NCBI GenBank assembly: GCA_013289585.1
Contig: JABCZR010000019.1
Location: forward strand, 54,110-118,109
Source: Acidobacteriota bacterium
Lineage (GTDB): Bacteria; Acidobacteriota; Terriglobia; Acidiferrales; UBA7541
Reading direction: 5' to 3'
DNA length: 64,000 nt
Each line of letters begins with the position of its first letter. Within the stretch, counting starts at the first letter, position 1. The translations under genes were made by a program, and so were the position numbers. The notes under the pieces were generated by a model. It was not told the origin of the DNA. It saw only the letters and a program-made list of their open reading frames with translations, and made no database searches. Of the stretch, positions 20,573 through 30,521 are shown piece by piece.

Positions 20573-21912
20573 AGCTGATCATGATTCACAATTCTCCTGT
20601 TCGCCTGGGCCGGTGGCTTCTGGGGGGCGCCGTAGCCGGAGTCTTGCTTCTGGCGGGCTGCAAGAAAGACGAGAAAGAAAAGGAGCCGGTGGTCTCCGTT
20701 CAAACCACGCCGGTCCAGCGTGCACCGATTTCTCAGGTGATTTCCGCGGAAGCGGTGGTGTCTCCGCTTCAGCAAGCGATCGTCGCACCCAAGATCACTT
20801 CGACAATCAGCAAATTCCTGGTACAGCGGGGAAGCGTGGTCAAACAGGGCCAGTTGCTGGCAGTGCTCGAGAACAAAGATCTTTCCGCGGCCGCGGTGCA
20901 AAGTAAAGGCGAGCTCGATCAAGCCGAAGCCGGTTACGTAACTACAGTGAACGCAGGGCTTCCTCAGCAGATTCAAAAAGCGGAGCTGGATGCCACCGCG
21001 GCGAAAGCCGCATTCGAAGCGCAGCAAAAGGTTTACGACAGCCGTAAGAATCTCTTCGAGCAGGGGGCGCTGCCGCGGCGCGACCTGGATTCCGCGGAAG
21101 TAGCGCTGGCGCAGGCGCGCGGCACTTATGAAGTCGCGCAACGCCAACTCGACGATTTGAAGCGCCTCGGCGAAAAGCAGTTGTTGAAGTCCGCGAACGG
21201 GCAGTTCTCCGCCGCAAAAGGAAAGTATCTCGGGGCGGAAGCGCTATTGAGTTACGCGGAGATTCGCAGCCCCATCGACGGCGTGGTGACGGACCGGCCC
21301 CTTTTTCCCGGCGAACTTGCCACTGCAAATCAGCCGCTCATCACCGTGATGAACACTTCGAAACTGGTCGCAAAATCGCATATCGCGCAATCCGAAGCCG
21401 CTGTGCTCAAGGTGGGTAGCGCAGCGGAATTGAAAGTGCCGGGTCTGGACGAGCCCGTCCAAGCTCGGGTCAGCCTCGTGAGTCCTGCACTCGATCCCGG
21501 AAGTACGACGATTGAAGTGTGGGTGGAAACGCTCAAGCCAGAACCTGCATTGAAGCCGGGAATGACCGTGGAAGTTTCCATGACCGCAAAATCCGTGAAG
21601 GATGCTCTCGTTGTGCCGACCGCGGCAGTCTTCAAGAGCGGTGAGGGCGCGGACTATGTGGTTCTGGCGGGTGCGGACGGGCACGCTCATGTCAAAACAG
21701 TGCAGGTGGGCGTGCGCAACACGGAATTCACTCAAGTATTGAACGGTGTCAGCGCCGGCGAAGCGGTGATCAGTTCTGGCGGCTATGCTTTGCCGGACAA
21801 CACGCAGATCAAGATCGAAGCAGCGTCATCGGAGAAAGGCGCCGCAGACAAATCCGACGATTCAAAAAAGCCTGGCGCTGCCGAAAAACCCGCGGCCAAG
21901 GACAAGGAATAG
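20569..21912 (+). CDS. RND efflux periplasmic adaptor lipoprotein
   Basis: Membrane fusion protein of a tripartite pump, 447 residues. The N-terminus has a lipoprotein signal ending in LLLAGCKKDEKE. The HlyD-type order is visible: first half-lipoyl (VSPLQQAIVAPKITSTISK, then VKQGQLLAVLENKDL), a long coiled-coil hairpin (GELDQAEAGYVTT to RQLDDLKRLGEKQL), second half-lipoyl (LLSYAEIRSPIDGVVTDRPL), beta-barrel and membrane-proximal domains (VPTAAVFKSGEGADYVVL). The C-terminus is a charged Lys/Ala-rich tail. It overlaps the channel gene and precedes the pump by five bases. Confidence 0.92.
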   Translation: MKLIMIHNSPVRLGRWLLGGAVAGVLLLAGCKKDEKEKEPVVSVQTTPVQRAPISQVISAEAVVSPLQQAIVAPKITSTISKFLVQRGSVVKQGQLLAVLENKDLSAAAVQSKGELDQAEAGYVTTVNAGLPQQIQKAELDATAAKAAFEAQQKVYDSRKNLFEQGALPRRDLDSAEVALAQARGTYEVAQRQLDDLKRLGEKQLLKSANGQFSAAKGKYLGAEALLSYAEIRSPIDGVVTDRPLFPGELATANQPLITVMNTSKLVAKSHIAQSEAAVLKVGSAAELKVPGLDEPVQARVSLVSPALDPGSTTIEVWVETLKPEPALKPGMTVEVSMTAKSVKDALVVPTAAVFKSGEGADYVVLAGADGHAHVKTVQVGVRNTEFTQVLNGVSAGEAVISSGGYALPDNTQIKIEAASSEKGAADKSDDSKKPGAAEKPAAKDKE

Positions 21913-21917
21913 CGCGC

Positions 21918-24900
21918 ATGGATTCCCGGCCCGACGCTTCCAACTCCGCGCGCCGCACGGAAAAACAGGATGCCCCCTGGTTCCAGCGGCTTTCACGCCC
22001 GATTCTTTTCCTGATTGTCAGCCTGTCGCTAGTGGGCGCGTATCTCGCGTTCACAATTCCCGTTTCCGTATTTCCCAACACGGATTTTCCGCGCATCGTC
22101 ATCGGCGTGGACAACGGCGTCATGCCCATTGACCAGATGCTCGTGGTCATTACGAGGCCGATCGAAGAAGCCGTCAACAGCGTCCCCGGTTTGCAAAAAG
22201 TGCAATCCATTACCAGCCGGGGTTCCGCCGAGGTCGATCTTTTCTTCGACTGGAACAGCGACATGATTCTGACCTTGCAACGCGTGGACGCGGTAGTTGC
22301 GCGTTTGCAATCGGAACTTCCTGCGACCGCAAAGGTAGAAACCCACCGCCTGACCTTCGCCTCGTTTCCCATTCTCGGCTACAGCCTCACTTCGGAATCG
22401 ATTCCGCAGAGCAAACTCTGGGAGATCGCCACCTACGACATCAAGCCGCGCGTGAATCGTCTGGATGGAGTTGCCTCGGTCCTCGTTCAAGGCGGGCGTG
22501 TTCCGGAGTTTCAAGTGATGCCCGATCCGGCGCGCCTTCTCACGGCCGGTATAACCGTGAGCGATATTCTCGATGCCATTCGCCGGACCAACCTGATCGA
22601 TTCGCCGGGGCTCATCGAAAACAATCACCAATTAGTGCTTGGGCTGGTAAGCGGGCAGGCGCGCACGCCGGAGCAAATCGGACAAATTGTCGTCAAGACC
22701 TCTTCGGCCGGCATACCGTTTCGACTTGCGGACATTGCGAAAATTACTCCATCCGTCGCGCCCGTGTACACGATCGTCACGGCGAATGGAAAACCGGCGG
22801 TGCTTCTCAGCGTCCATCGCCAGCCGGACAGCAACACGCTGGACGTCGCCAATGAAGTTCACGCACAAATCGAGGAGATTCGCCCGACGCTTCCGCCAGG
22901 CCTGCACATCGAGCCGTTTTACGATCAATCCACCATCGTCCATGAATCCATTGCCAGCGTTCGCGACGCGGTATTGCTGGGGCTCTTGCTCTCGTCCATT
23001 ATCCTGGTTCTCTTCCTGCGCGATTGGGGCACGTCGCTTGTCGCCGGCATGGTTATTCCCGCAACTCTGCTGATCACCTTTATCGTGCTGAAGCTTACGG
23101 GACAGAGCTTCAACCTGATGACGCTCGGAGGACTGGCTGCCGCCGTCGGCCTGGTCATCGACGATGCCATCGTCGTGCTTGAAAACATCGTTCTGCATCG
23201 TGATGCGGGACAGGGGCGTTTCGAAGCGATTCAGAGCGCGCTGAAGGAAATGACCGTTCCCCTGATCGGCTCGACAATCACACCGATCGTCGTTTTTCTG
23301 CCGCTGATCTCGATTACCGGTGTGACTGGGAGCTTTTTCCGCGCACTCGCCATCACCATGACGGTTTCGCTATTTACGTCCCTGCTTCTCGCGCTGTCCT
23401 GGACCCCAACGCTCAGCCAGTATTTTGTTCGCCGGAAGGAAACGCCTCTCACCGAGGGCGAATCCCCATCGAGAAGCGATGGCACCACCCTTCACGATGC
23501 GGAAGAAGCCCACCTTACTGGTCTCTTTGGCCGAATCGTGGCGTTTTATGCGCGCGTCATGAAAGCCGCGCTCAATCGCCCTCTTCTCCTTGCGGTGAGT
23601 TCCGCTGTCATTGTCATCCTGGCGTTCGTTTGCTACAAAGCGCTCGGTTCCGACCTCCTGCCGGAAATGGATGAAGGCGGCTTCATCCTCGACTATTACA
23701 CTCCATCGGGTAGCTCGCTCGCGGAATCGGACCGCATCCTTCAACATATCGAAGAGATCGTGCGTTCTCAGCCGGAGGTCGAGAATACTTCGCGGCGCAC
23801 CGGTTTGCAGCTGGGCCTTGCCGCGGTGACGGAAGCAAATCGCGGGGACTTCACCGTCAAGCTCAAGCGCGACCGCAAGCGGGACATCGACGAAATAATT
23901 TCCGACATCCGCTCGGAGATCGAGCAGACCGAACCCGCCACCAAGGTGGAGTTCGTCCAGGTCTTGCAGGACATGATCGGCGATCTCACGAGCCAGCCGG
24001 AGCCCATCGTCATCAAGCTTTTTTCGCAGGATCCCAAGCTGCTTGCGGACACTGCTCCTCGCGTCGCTGACGCCATCCAGAAAGTGCACGGCGTTGTTGA
24101 CGTCCTGAATGGCATCGAGAACACCATCAGCGGTCCAGCGACCACGTTTCAAATCAATCCAGCGGTGGCAGCCCGCGCAGGGTTCACGCCCGAAGAAGTT
24201 GCCGTGGACGCCTCCGCTATCCTGGAGGGCGAACCCGCCGCCTTGCCTGTCGTCGTCAACGATCGTGCCTACACGATTCGCGTGCGCTTCCCCGAGGCGA
24301 GCCGCTCCACCCTCGAACGCATGAGCAACACGCTACTCACCAGCGCGACCGGGCGCACCGCGACGCTCGGCTCTTTGTCCACTGTCAGCACCGATCCCGG
24401 CCAAACGGAGATCCGCCGCGAAAACCTCCAACGCCTCGTGGAAGTAACCGGACGGTTCGAAGGAGTAGACCTCGGTTCCGGAATCACCGCGGTCAAAAAA
24501 GCGGTGAATGATCTTCACCTGCCGTCATCGATCCGCGTGGAATACGGCGGCACGTACGAGGAGCAGACGAGGTCCTTCCGCGATCTTCTGATGGTCCTCT
24601 TGCTGGCCCTGGTTCTGCTTTTCGTCGTGTTGCTCTTTGAGTTCCGCACCTTTTCGGCTCCGACCGCGATTCTCGCTTCCGCGCTGCTCTCCACGTTTGG
24701 CGGCTTCCTGGCGCTTCTTGTCATCCGCACGACTTTCAACGTGGCGTCCTTCATGGGGATGATCATGGTCATCGGCATCGTGGCGAAGAACGGCATCCTG
24801 CTTCTCGATGCAGAGCATCGCTATCGGGAACTCGGTTTTTCCGCCGAAGAAGCCATGATTCAGGCGGGCCGCCGCCGTTTGCGTCCCATCGCCATGACCG

Positions 24901-25079
24901 CTTTGGCCACGGTTGCCGGCATGCTCCCGCTGGCTTTTGCCATTGGCGCTGGCTCGCAAATGCTCCAGCCTCTCGCCATTGCGGTCGTTGGGGGCATTCT
25001 GAGTTCCATGGTTCTCTCGCTGATCTTTACTCCCGCGATCCATTACTACCTCCGGCCCACAACTGCCGTGCAGGAATAA
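21918..25079 (+). CDS. RND family efflux transporter
   Basis: Inner-membrane proton-driven pump of the AcrB/RND superfamily, 1053 residues with the two-fold RND layout (helix 1, large periplasmic loop, helices 2-7, second loop, helices 8-12). The proton-relay Asp pair is in AAVGLVIDDAIVVLENIVLH, and the facing Lys in VIGIVAKNGILLLDAEH, so it is an HAE-like exporter rather than a metal-type CzcA/CusA, which has a different Asp signature. The first loop motif GLVSGQARTPEQIGQIVVK is normal. It is the last gene of the operon with the two-component system and TolC. Substrates unknown. Confidence 0.92.
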   Translation: MDSRPDASNSARRTEKQDAPWFQRLSRPILFLIVSLSLVGAYLAFTIPVSVFPNTDFPRIVIGVDNGVMPIDQMLVVITRPIEEAVNSVPGLQKVQSITSRGSAEVDLFFDWNSDMILTLQRVDAVVARLQSELPATAKVETHRLTFASFPILGYSLTSESIPQSKLWEIATYDIKPRVNRLDGVASVLVQGGRVPEFQVMPDPARLLTAGITVSDILDAIRRTNLIDSPGLIENNHQLVLGLVSGQARTPEQIGQIVVKTSSAGIPFRLADIAKITPSVAPVYTIVTANGKPAVLLSVHRQPDSNTLDVANEVHAQIEEIRPTLPPGLHIEPFYDQSTIVHESIASVRDAVLLGLLLSSIILVLFLRDWGTSLVAGMVIPATLLITFIVLKLTGQSFNLMTLGGLAAAVGLVIDDAIVVLENIVLHRDAGQGRFEAIQSALKEMTVPLIGSTITPIVVFLPLISITGVTGSFFRALAITMTVSLFTSLLLALSWTPTLSQYFVRRKETPLTEGESPSRSDGTTLHDAEEAHLTGLFGRIVAFYARVMKAALNRPLLLAVSSAVIVILAFVCYKALGSDLLPEMDEGGFILDYYTPSGSSLAESDRILQHIEEIVRSQPEVENTSRRTGLQLGLAAVTEANRGDFTVKLKRDRKRDIDEIISDIRSEIEQTEPATKVEFVQVLQDMIGDLTSQPEPIVIKLFSQDPKLLADTAPRVADAIQKVHGVVDVLNGIENTISGPATTFQINPAVAARAGFTPEEVAVDASAILEGEPAALPVVVNDRAYTIRVRFPEASRSTLERMSNTLLTSATGRTATLGSLSTVSTDPGQTEIRRENLQRLVEVTGRFEGVDLGSGITAVKKAVNDLHLPSSIRVEYGGTYEEQTRSFRDLLMVLLLALVLLFVVLLFEFRTFSAPTAILASALLSTFGGFLALLVIRTTFNVASFMGMIMVIGIVAKNGILLLDAEHRYRELGFSAEEAMIQAGRRRLRPIAMTALATVAGMLPLAFAIGAGSQMLQPLAIAVVGGILSSMVLSLIFTPAIHYYLRPTTAVQE

Positions 25080-25322
25080 TTTTCTCGAGAAGAATAAGTT
25101 TTCTCGCTTCTCCTGGGAGAAAATGCAGCGGGCACTCGCTCGTTTCATTTCTTTCTCATGTTGTTTTCATCTGACTGTCACAAACATCACGTTTACTCAT
25201 TTTCATTGAGTGTTCGGGTCTGCTCAAAATTTGGGAAGCGGTTACCTCTCTCGGAGGGAACACGTTCGATCGTTCACCCCTGATCTGTAACTCGTTTTTT
25301 GTCTAAGGAGGAACGACCAACT
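25080..25322. promoter_or_regulatory. intergenic region with TTTTCTC palindromes
   Basis: 243 bases between the efflux pump and the TonB receptor. At its start is TTCTCGAGAA (25082-25091, perfect palindrome), then TTTTCTC (25099-25105) and GAGAAAA (25117-25123) forming a 7-bp stem with an 11-base loop; these could end the efflux transcript or bind a regulator. The remaining AT-richer part probably holds the receptor promoter, but no good boxes are obvious. AAGGAGGA at 25305-25312 is the receptor's ribosome site. Confidence 0.45.
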
Positions 25323-28226
25323 ATGCGAAATCGTAAGACTCGCCAGATCGTTTTTACCTGCCTGTTTTCATTTCTAATATTTTTACTTTCTCCAAGCGAT
25401 CGCGTGGCTGCGCAAGAGCGTAAAGGAAGCATCAGCGGCCATGTTTCGGATAATTCCGGGGGTGTCCTTAAGGGCGCGCGAATTGAAGTGAAGCCAGAGA
25501 GCTTCACCGTTGTTTCCGATGCTCAAGGTGATTTTTTTATCGGCGGGGTGGACCCCGGTAGTTATGAGGTCGTGATCACTTACGTGGGATTCAAGGACTT
25601 CTCCAAACAGATAAACGTCGCCGCCGGCCAGACCGCCGGCATCGAAGCTACGATGGAGGTCGGATCTCAGAATCTCCAAGTTCTCGTCACCGCGGATCGA
25701 GCCGCGGGCGAGGCGGAGGAGCTCAACCGCCAGCGCACTGCCGATAACGTAGTGCAGGTGCTGACTTCGGACGTCATACGCAGCCTGCCCAACGCCAACA
25801 TGGCCGACGCTCTTGGCCGCCTGCCCAGCGTTACTCTGGAGCGCGACGAAGGCGAGGGCAAGTACGTGCAGATTCGCGGCACTGAACCCCGGCTTTCGAA
25901 CGTCACCATCAACGGTGTCAATGTCCCATCCCCGGAATCCGGCGTCCGCCAGATTAAGCTAGATGCCATTCCTGCCGACATCGTCGAATCCGTGGAGATC
26001 AACAAGACCCTCCAGGCCAACATGGACCCAGACGGCATCGGTGGATCCGTGAACCTGGTCACCAAGACCGCGGGCGAGCGCCCGACGATTGCCATCAGCG
26101 GAATGGGCGGCTACACACCAATCGTAAATGGCCGTGGTCTTGTCGAAACCGCCGGGACGATTGGCAAGCGCTTTGGACCAGACAAGCGTCTAGGCGTTCT
26201 CGTTGGGGGCACCTACGACTGGAATGGCCGGGGAATCGACGACATTGAACCCGTGCCGGACCTGGCGACGCTTTCTGATGGTTCAACGATCCGTTATTTC
26301 AAGTCGATCGATCAGCGTGAGTATCGGTACCATCGGACCCGTTGGGGACTGGCCGGAAGTCTGGACTACAAGCTTTCCGACAGCTCCAACATTTATTTCC
26401 GGGGCTTCTACTCTGACTTCAAGAATTTCGGGGATCGCTGGGTCTACACTTTGAACGACAATACGACCGGCATCCAAAATCTGAACGGAAATGGCTGCGC
26501 CACGGACGCTTCAGGAACCACGGTTGGGCCTTGCACGGGCACGCCTTCCTTCAATACACAGACTCGGCTGCCCGACTACGGCATCGGGAGCTACCTTCTG
26601 GGAGGTAAGCACGTTTGGTCAACCACTTGGCTAGTGTGGGACGCGTCGGTCTCGCGCTCCCGCCAACTGGGCGAGAATGATCCGACAGCCTCCTTCCGAT
26701 CGAACTTGCCTAGCAGCAGCTGCCAGTTCAGCCCCGCGCTCACGACAAGCTTCTACGAGCCGCAATGGACGCCCATTTGCTACACCGAAGCCCACAACCC
26801 CTCGACGTTATCTTTGGATCAGATAAGCGCAGCCGCGATAGGACTAACCGCCCAGTTGAACTTGCAGTTTACCGGAGCCGTGGCCAGGAACTACCACTGG
26901 GGTTCACACCTCTCAACACTCGAGGTTGGAGGCAAGTTCCGCAACGAGCACAAGTTCGACAATTCTTTCACGCCGAGCTATACCGTTCCCTCCGGAACGG
27001 TCCTGTTGCCGCTTAGTCAGTTCCCAAGCGTCCTCTCCAACAGCAATTACTACAGTGGGGCCTATCCCCTCGGACCGAACCCGGCGTTCAACGCCGTCCT
27101 TACAGCCTTCAATCAGGCTGTGCCCGGCGCGCTGTCCGGCCCCCCACAGGTGAACGCAAATAACTTTGACCTGGTCGAACAGGTGTCTTCCGGCTATGTG
27201 ATGAACACGATCGATTTCAGCAAAGTGCGGTTTGTGGCTGGTGTTCGCTTCGAAGGGACCAATCTTAATACTTCGACACCCGCGTTCGATACTTCCGGGG
27301 CATTCGTGGGAAATACCAAAATGAATGGCTCGTATATCGACATCCTACCGAGTGCGTCCGTCCGTATCGCTCTCGCGGCCAACACGGATCTGCGCTTGAT
27401 TTATGGCCGCGGCTTGTCACGCCCTGATCCCCAGGATATAGCGCAGGCCGTCAGTTACAGCATCGGCGGCGCACAAAATACGGCATCGCTCGGCAATCCC
27501 AATCTCAAGGCAGAGACGGCCCAGAACTTTGACGTTCTCTTGGAGCATTATCTGAATCCCTTTGGAGAAATTCAGGTCGGCTACTTCTATAAGTGGCTCA
27601 CGAATCCGATCGTCACGGAAACTTCGTTAGTGAACAATTTTCAACCGACGCCGGCGGCACCAAAAGGCACTTACCTGGTGACCCAACCCTTTAATGCCGG
27701 TAGCGGCTGGGTGACCGGAATTGAAGCCGCATATATTCAGCACCTTTCCTTTCTTCCAGGAATCCTGAAGGGGCTCGGCTTCTCGGCAAACTATGGTTAC
27801 ACCGCATCGCAAGCGAATGGGTTGCCCGGCCGTTCGGACCATCCCCGGCTCTTGCGCTCGGCGCCGAATACCTGGAACATCAGCCCGACGTACGATCGTG
27901 GCCGAGTCTCCATTCGTATCGGCCTCTCCTACAATCAGGCCAACATCTTCTCGTATCAATATCAGGACGGCACCGGCGGCTCTACTCCTACCCCTGGGGG
28001 GCTCAAGGGACCGGATAGCGATCAATATCTTTACACACACCTCCAATTCGACGCGCAAGGCAGTGTGCGCCTTGCTCGCGGGTTCACCTTTGTCATGTAC
28101 GGGCTGAACCTCAACAACGAGGTCTTTGGCTTCTACCAAGGCAGCCCCCAATACATGATCCAGCGCGAATTCTACAAGCCGACCGTTGCCGCCGGCATGC
28201 GCTGGTCGCCGCTGCACGAAAAATGA
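25323..28226 (+). CDS. TonB-dependent outer-membrane receptor with N-terminal CarboxypepD-like domain
   Basis: A 967-residue outer-membrane importer energised by TonB. After the signal peptide (IVFTCLFSFLIFLLSP to VAAQ) comes a carboxypeptidase-regulatory-like domain (GSISGHVSDNSGGVLKGARI to GYTYVG-like strands; here YEVVITYVGFKDFSK), then the plug (ADALGRLPSVTLERDEGEGK, VQIRGTEPRLSNVTINGV, GGSVNLVTKTA), and a 22-strand barrel ending in an aromatic-rich last strand (FYKPTVAAGMRW). This receptor type, with RSLPNANMADALGRLPSV in the plug, is frequently found beside phosphatases or phytases, and an exported metallophosphoesterase follows here. The ligand is not known; a phosphate-containing compound is a guess from the neighbour. 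Confidence 0.92.
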   Translation: MRNRKTRQIVFTCLFSFLIFLLSPSDRVAAQERKGSISGHVSDNSGGVLKGARIEVKPESFTVVSDAQGDFFIGGVDPGSYEVVITYVGFKDFSKQINVAAGQTAGIEATMEVGSQNLQVLVTADRAAGEAEELNRQRTADNVVQVLTSDVIRSLPNANMADALGRLPSVTLERDEGEGKYVQIRGTEPRLSNVTINGVNVPSPESGVRQIKLDAIPADIVESVEINKTLQANMDPDGIGGSVNLVTKTAGERPTIAISGMGGYTPIVNGRGLVETAGTIGKRFGPDKRLGVLVGGTYDWNGRGIDDIEPVPDLATLSDGSTIRYFKSIDQREYRYHRTRWGLAGSLDYKLSDSSNIYFRGFYSDFKNFGDRWVYTLNDNTTGIQNLNGNGCATDASGTTVGPCTGTPSFNTQTRLPDYGIGSYLLGGKHVWSTTWLVWDASVSRSRQLGENDPTASFRSNLPSSSCQFSPALTTSFYEPQWTPICYTEAHNPSTLSLDQISAAAIGLTAQLNLQFTGAVARNYHWGSHLSTLEVGGKFRNEHKFDNSFTPSYTVPSGTVLLPLSQFPSVLSNSNYYSGAYPLGPNPAFNAVLTAFNQAVPGALSGPPQVNANNFDLVEQVSSGYVMNTIDFSKVRFVAGVRFEGTNLNTSTPAFDTSGAFVGNTKMNGSYIDILPSASVRIALAANTDLRLIYGRGLSRPDPQDIAQAVSYSIGGAQNTASLGNPNLKAETAQNFDVLLEHYLNPFGEIQVGYFYKWLTNPIVTETSLVNNFQPTPAAPKGTYLVTQPFNAGSGWVTGIEAAYIQHLSFLPGILKGLGFSANYGYTASQANGLPGRSDHPRLLRSAPNTWNISPTYDRGRVSIRIGLSYNQANIFSYQYQDGTGGSTPTPGGLKGPDSDQYLYTHLQFDAQGSVRLARGFTFVMYGLNLNNEVFGFYQGSPQYMIQREFYKPTVAAGMRWSPLHEK

Positions 28227-28239
28227 CGAATAGGGAAAC

Positions 28240-28278
28240 TGCGCCGGCGAAATCAGCGAGGATGCCTTCGCCAGCGCA
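28240..28278 (+). terminator. inverted repeat after the TonB receptor
   Basis: TGCGCCGGCGAA (28240-28251) and TTCGCCAGCGCA (28267-28278) pair over 11 of 12 positions around a 15-base loop, starting 13 bases after the stop codon. There is no following T-run, so it may be a processing or factor-dependent end rather than a classical intrinsic terminator. Confidence 0.45.
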
Positions 28279-28459
28279 ATTCGCCTCTTCTCCCGGTGCT
28301 CGTCCCAGGCCAAGTAGGGAAGCGATCACGGCCATCTCGCGCCTCGGCCCTTATTCTCCAGTGTTAGACCCCGTGCGATTTCAGCGGCAATTTAACTCTT
28401 GTTTAGGTTGGCTTCCGTAGCATGAACCGGTTGTCGCAGTTCCTGATGTGAGGTCCTTG

Positions 28460-29368
28460 ATGAAGCAGCGACCTGGGTTTTTGATTATTTTTCCGCTTGC
28501 AGCCGGATTGGCGGTTTCTTATAGCGGACTCGCGATTTCGAAATCCGCGTCGCCGGCCGACGACCAGACAGCCGTGCTCGTTGGCGCCGGCGACATCGCG
28601 GATTGCGCCGACCTTTCCGGCGCCGAAGCTACCGCAAAGCTGCTCGAGAAAATCCCCGGGACCGTGATGGCCATTGGCGATCTCGCTTACCCCAGCGGAA
28701 CCAAAGAAGAGTTCGACAATTGCTACGATAAAACCTGGGGCCGCGTAAAATTCCGCACTCGCCCTGCCGCTGGCAATCATGAATTCCATTCTGCCGCGGC
28801 CACCCCCTATTTCGAATATTTTGGCGCACTCGCCGGAGATCCCAAAATCGGCTACTACAGCTATGAACTGGGCCAGTGGCACATTATTGTTCTGAACAGC
28901 GAATGTAAGGATGTAGGCGGCTGTGACGTTGACTCCTCCCAGGAAAAATGGCTGCGCGCGGACCTCGCCGGGCATCCGGTCGCTTGCACCCTTGCCTATT
29001 GGCACAAGCCCCTGTTCAGTTCCGGAGGCGCCCATGGCAAAGACCCTACTGTAAAGCCGCTCTTCCAGGCGCTCTATGACGCCAACGTGGATGTGGTCGT
29101 CAACGGTCACGACCACGACTATGAAAGATTTGCCCCGCAAGATCCGGAAGGCGCTCCGGATCCAAAGCGGGGAATTCGCGAATTCGTCGCCGGCACGGGC
29201 GGCAAAAACCATCGTCCCTTTGGAGAGCCGAAACCCAACAGCGAATTGCGCGATGCGACAGCTTTCGGCGTCCTGAAGCTCACTCTCAAGCCCAAGGGCT
29301 ACGACTGGCAATTTATCCCTGAGCCCGGCAAGGGCTTTACGGACTCCGGCAGCGGCAAATGTCATTGA
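28460..29368 (+). CDS. exported metallophosphoesterase (acid phosphatase-like)
   Basis: A 302-residue phosphoesterase with an N-terminal hydrophobic signal (FLIIFPLAAGLAVSYSGLA). The five metallophosphatase blocks are present in order: VGAGDIADC (Asp), AIGDLAYPSG (GDxxY), AAGNHEF (GNHE), AYWHKPLF (His) and VNGHDHDYER (GHDHxYER), which is the purple-acid-phosphatase-like metal set. Extra conserved Cys in DIADCADLSG, DNCYDKTW and CKDVGGCDV suggest disulfides outside the cytoplasm. I start at ATG 28460; a GTG at 28448 would add four residues. It likely releases phosphate from an organic compound in the periplasm, and its neighbour receptor could import the substrate. Confidence 0.88.
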   Translation: MKQRPGFLIIFPLAAGLAVSYSGLAISKSASPADDQTAVLVGAGDIADCADLSGAEATAKLLEKIPGTVMAIGDLAYPSGTKEEFDNCYDKTWGRVKFRTRPAAGNHEFHSAAATPYFEYFGALAGDPKIGYYSYELGQWHIIVLNSECKDVGGCDVDSSQEKWLRADLAGHPVACTLAYWHKPLFSSGGAHGKDPTVKPLFQALYDANVDVVVNGHDHDYERFAPQDPEGAPDPKRGIREFVAGTGGKNHRPFGEPKPNSELRDATAFGVLKLTLKPKGYDWQFIPEPGKGFTDSGSGKCH

Positions 29369-29426
29369 AAGTTGTAATTCCTGGAGAACTATCAGAACCG
29401 CATCACAATTCTTTATGGGAGAGAAA

Positions 29427-30398
29427 ATGAAACGCAATTTTGCATTGCTCGCAGCAGCTCTCGGGCTTTTTGCCGCCGCGGTCCTCGCTGCGCCGCCATC
29501 CGGCTATCACATCATCAAGAAGGTCCCGGTTCCTGGTGCAGGCGGCTGGGATTACGTCACCGTCGACGAGGCCGCGCGCCGCGTTTATATTTCGCACGCC
29601 ACGCAAGTGGAAGTCATGAACGCTGACACGTTTGAACTCGTTGGCACGATTCCCAACACTCCGGGCGTTCATGGCATCGCCATCGCTTCTGAATTCGGCC
29701 GTGGATTCATTACTGCCGGCAAATCGGACTCCGTCATCATTTTCGACATGAAGACGCTGAAGTCGCTGGGAGAGGTGAAGGTCGGCAAGAAGCCTGATGC
29801 CATCCTCTACGATCCGGCTACCAAACACGTCTATGCGATGAATGGCGACAGCGACAACACCACGGTGATCAACGCGGCGGATGGAAAAGTGGTCGGCACC
29901 ATTGACCTGGGCGGCGGCCCGGAGTTTGCCGTCGCGGATGGAAAGGGCAGCATTTACCTTAATCTGGAGGAAAAAGCCGAGACCGTTCACATCGATTCGA
30001 ACGCCATGAAGGTTCTGCATCATTGGCCGCTGGCGCCCGGAAAAACGGCCACCGCTCTTGCCTTTGATCCACAAACGCGACGGTTATTTGCAGGCTGCCG
30101 GGGCGGCCAACTGATGGTGGTGCTCGACGCCGATAGCGGCAAAGTCGTCACCACTGCCGCCATCGGTGATCACGTGGACGCGGGAGCGTTCGACCCCGTC
30201 ACAAAATTGGTGTTCATGTCCACCGGAGCCGGCACTATCACCGTGTTCCATCAGGATTCCGCAGACAAATACACGCTTCTCGAAAACCTTGCAACCAACC
30301 CTGGTTCCAAGACCATGGCGCTCGATCCCAAGACCCACAATCTCTTCGTGCCTGCCAATCTCGGAGGCCAGTTCACCATTCTCGTTTTCGGACAATAA
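29427..30398 (+). CDS. exported YVTN-type beta-propeller protein
   Basis: A 323-residue exported protein: signal peptide (MKRNFALLAAALGLFAAAVL, ending LAAP) and then seven-fold repeated segments typical of YVTN/YncE-like propellers (DYVTVDEAARRVYISHATQV, HGIAIASEFGRGFITAGKSD, LYDPATKHVYAMNGDSDNT, LAFDPQTRRLFAGCRGG, AFDPVTKLVFMSTGAGTI, ALDPKTHNLFVPANLGG). The family serves as binding scaffold; no enzyme motif is seen. The ATG at 29427 follows GGGAGAGAAA closely; an ATG at 29415 is less likely. It sits 58 bases after the phosphoesterase and may be co-transcribed. Confidence 0.82.
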   Translation: MKRNFALLAAALGLFAAAVLAAPPSGYHIIKKVPVPGAGGWDYVTVDEAARRVYISHATQVEVMNADTFELVGTIPNTPGVHGIAIASEFGRGFITAGKSDSVIIFDMKTLKSLGEVKVGKKPDAILYDPATKHVYAMNGDSDNTTVINAADGKVVGTIDLGGGPEFAVADGKGSIYLNLEEKAETVHIDSNAMKVLHHWPLAPGKTATALAFDPQTRRLFAGCRGGQLMVVLDADSGKVVTTAAIGDHVDAGAFDPVTKLVFMSTGAGTITVFHQDSADKYTLLENLATNPGSKTMALDPKTHNLFVPANLGGQFTILVFGQ

Positions 30399-30428
30399 AG
30401 AATCCCGGCGGTGCGATTCTTTCCGGAT

Positions 30429-30468
30429 GCGCGAGAGCCGTCGCTCTCTCTTCAGCTCGCGCGTTTTT
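30429..30468 (+). terminator. probable intrinsic terminator after the propeller gene
   Basis: GCGCGAG (30429-30435) pairs with CTCGCGC (30456-30462), with an inner GAGAGC/GCTCTC stem alternative, followed by GTTTTT (T-run 30464-30468). It starts 30 bases after the stop codon at 30398. Confidence 0.55.
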
Positions 30469-30521
30469 GTTCCCGCCCGAACGCTCGTTAGTAGTCTGAA
30501 TTTGTGGCAAAGTAATCCCCG

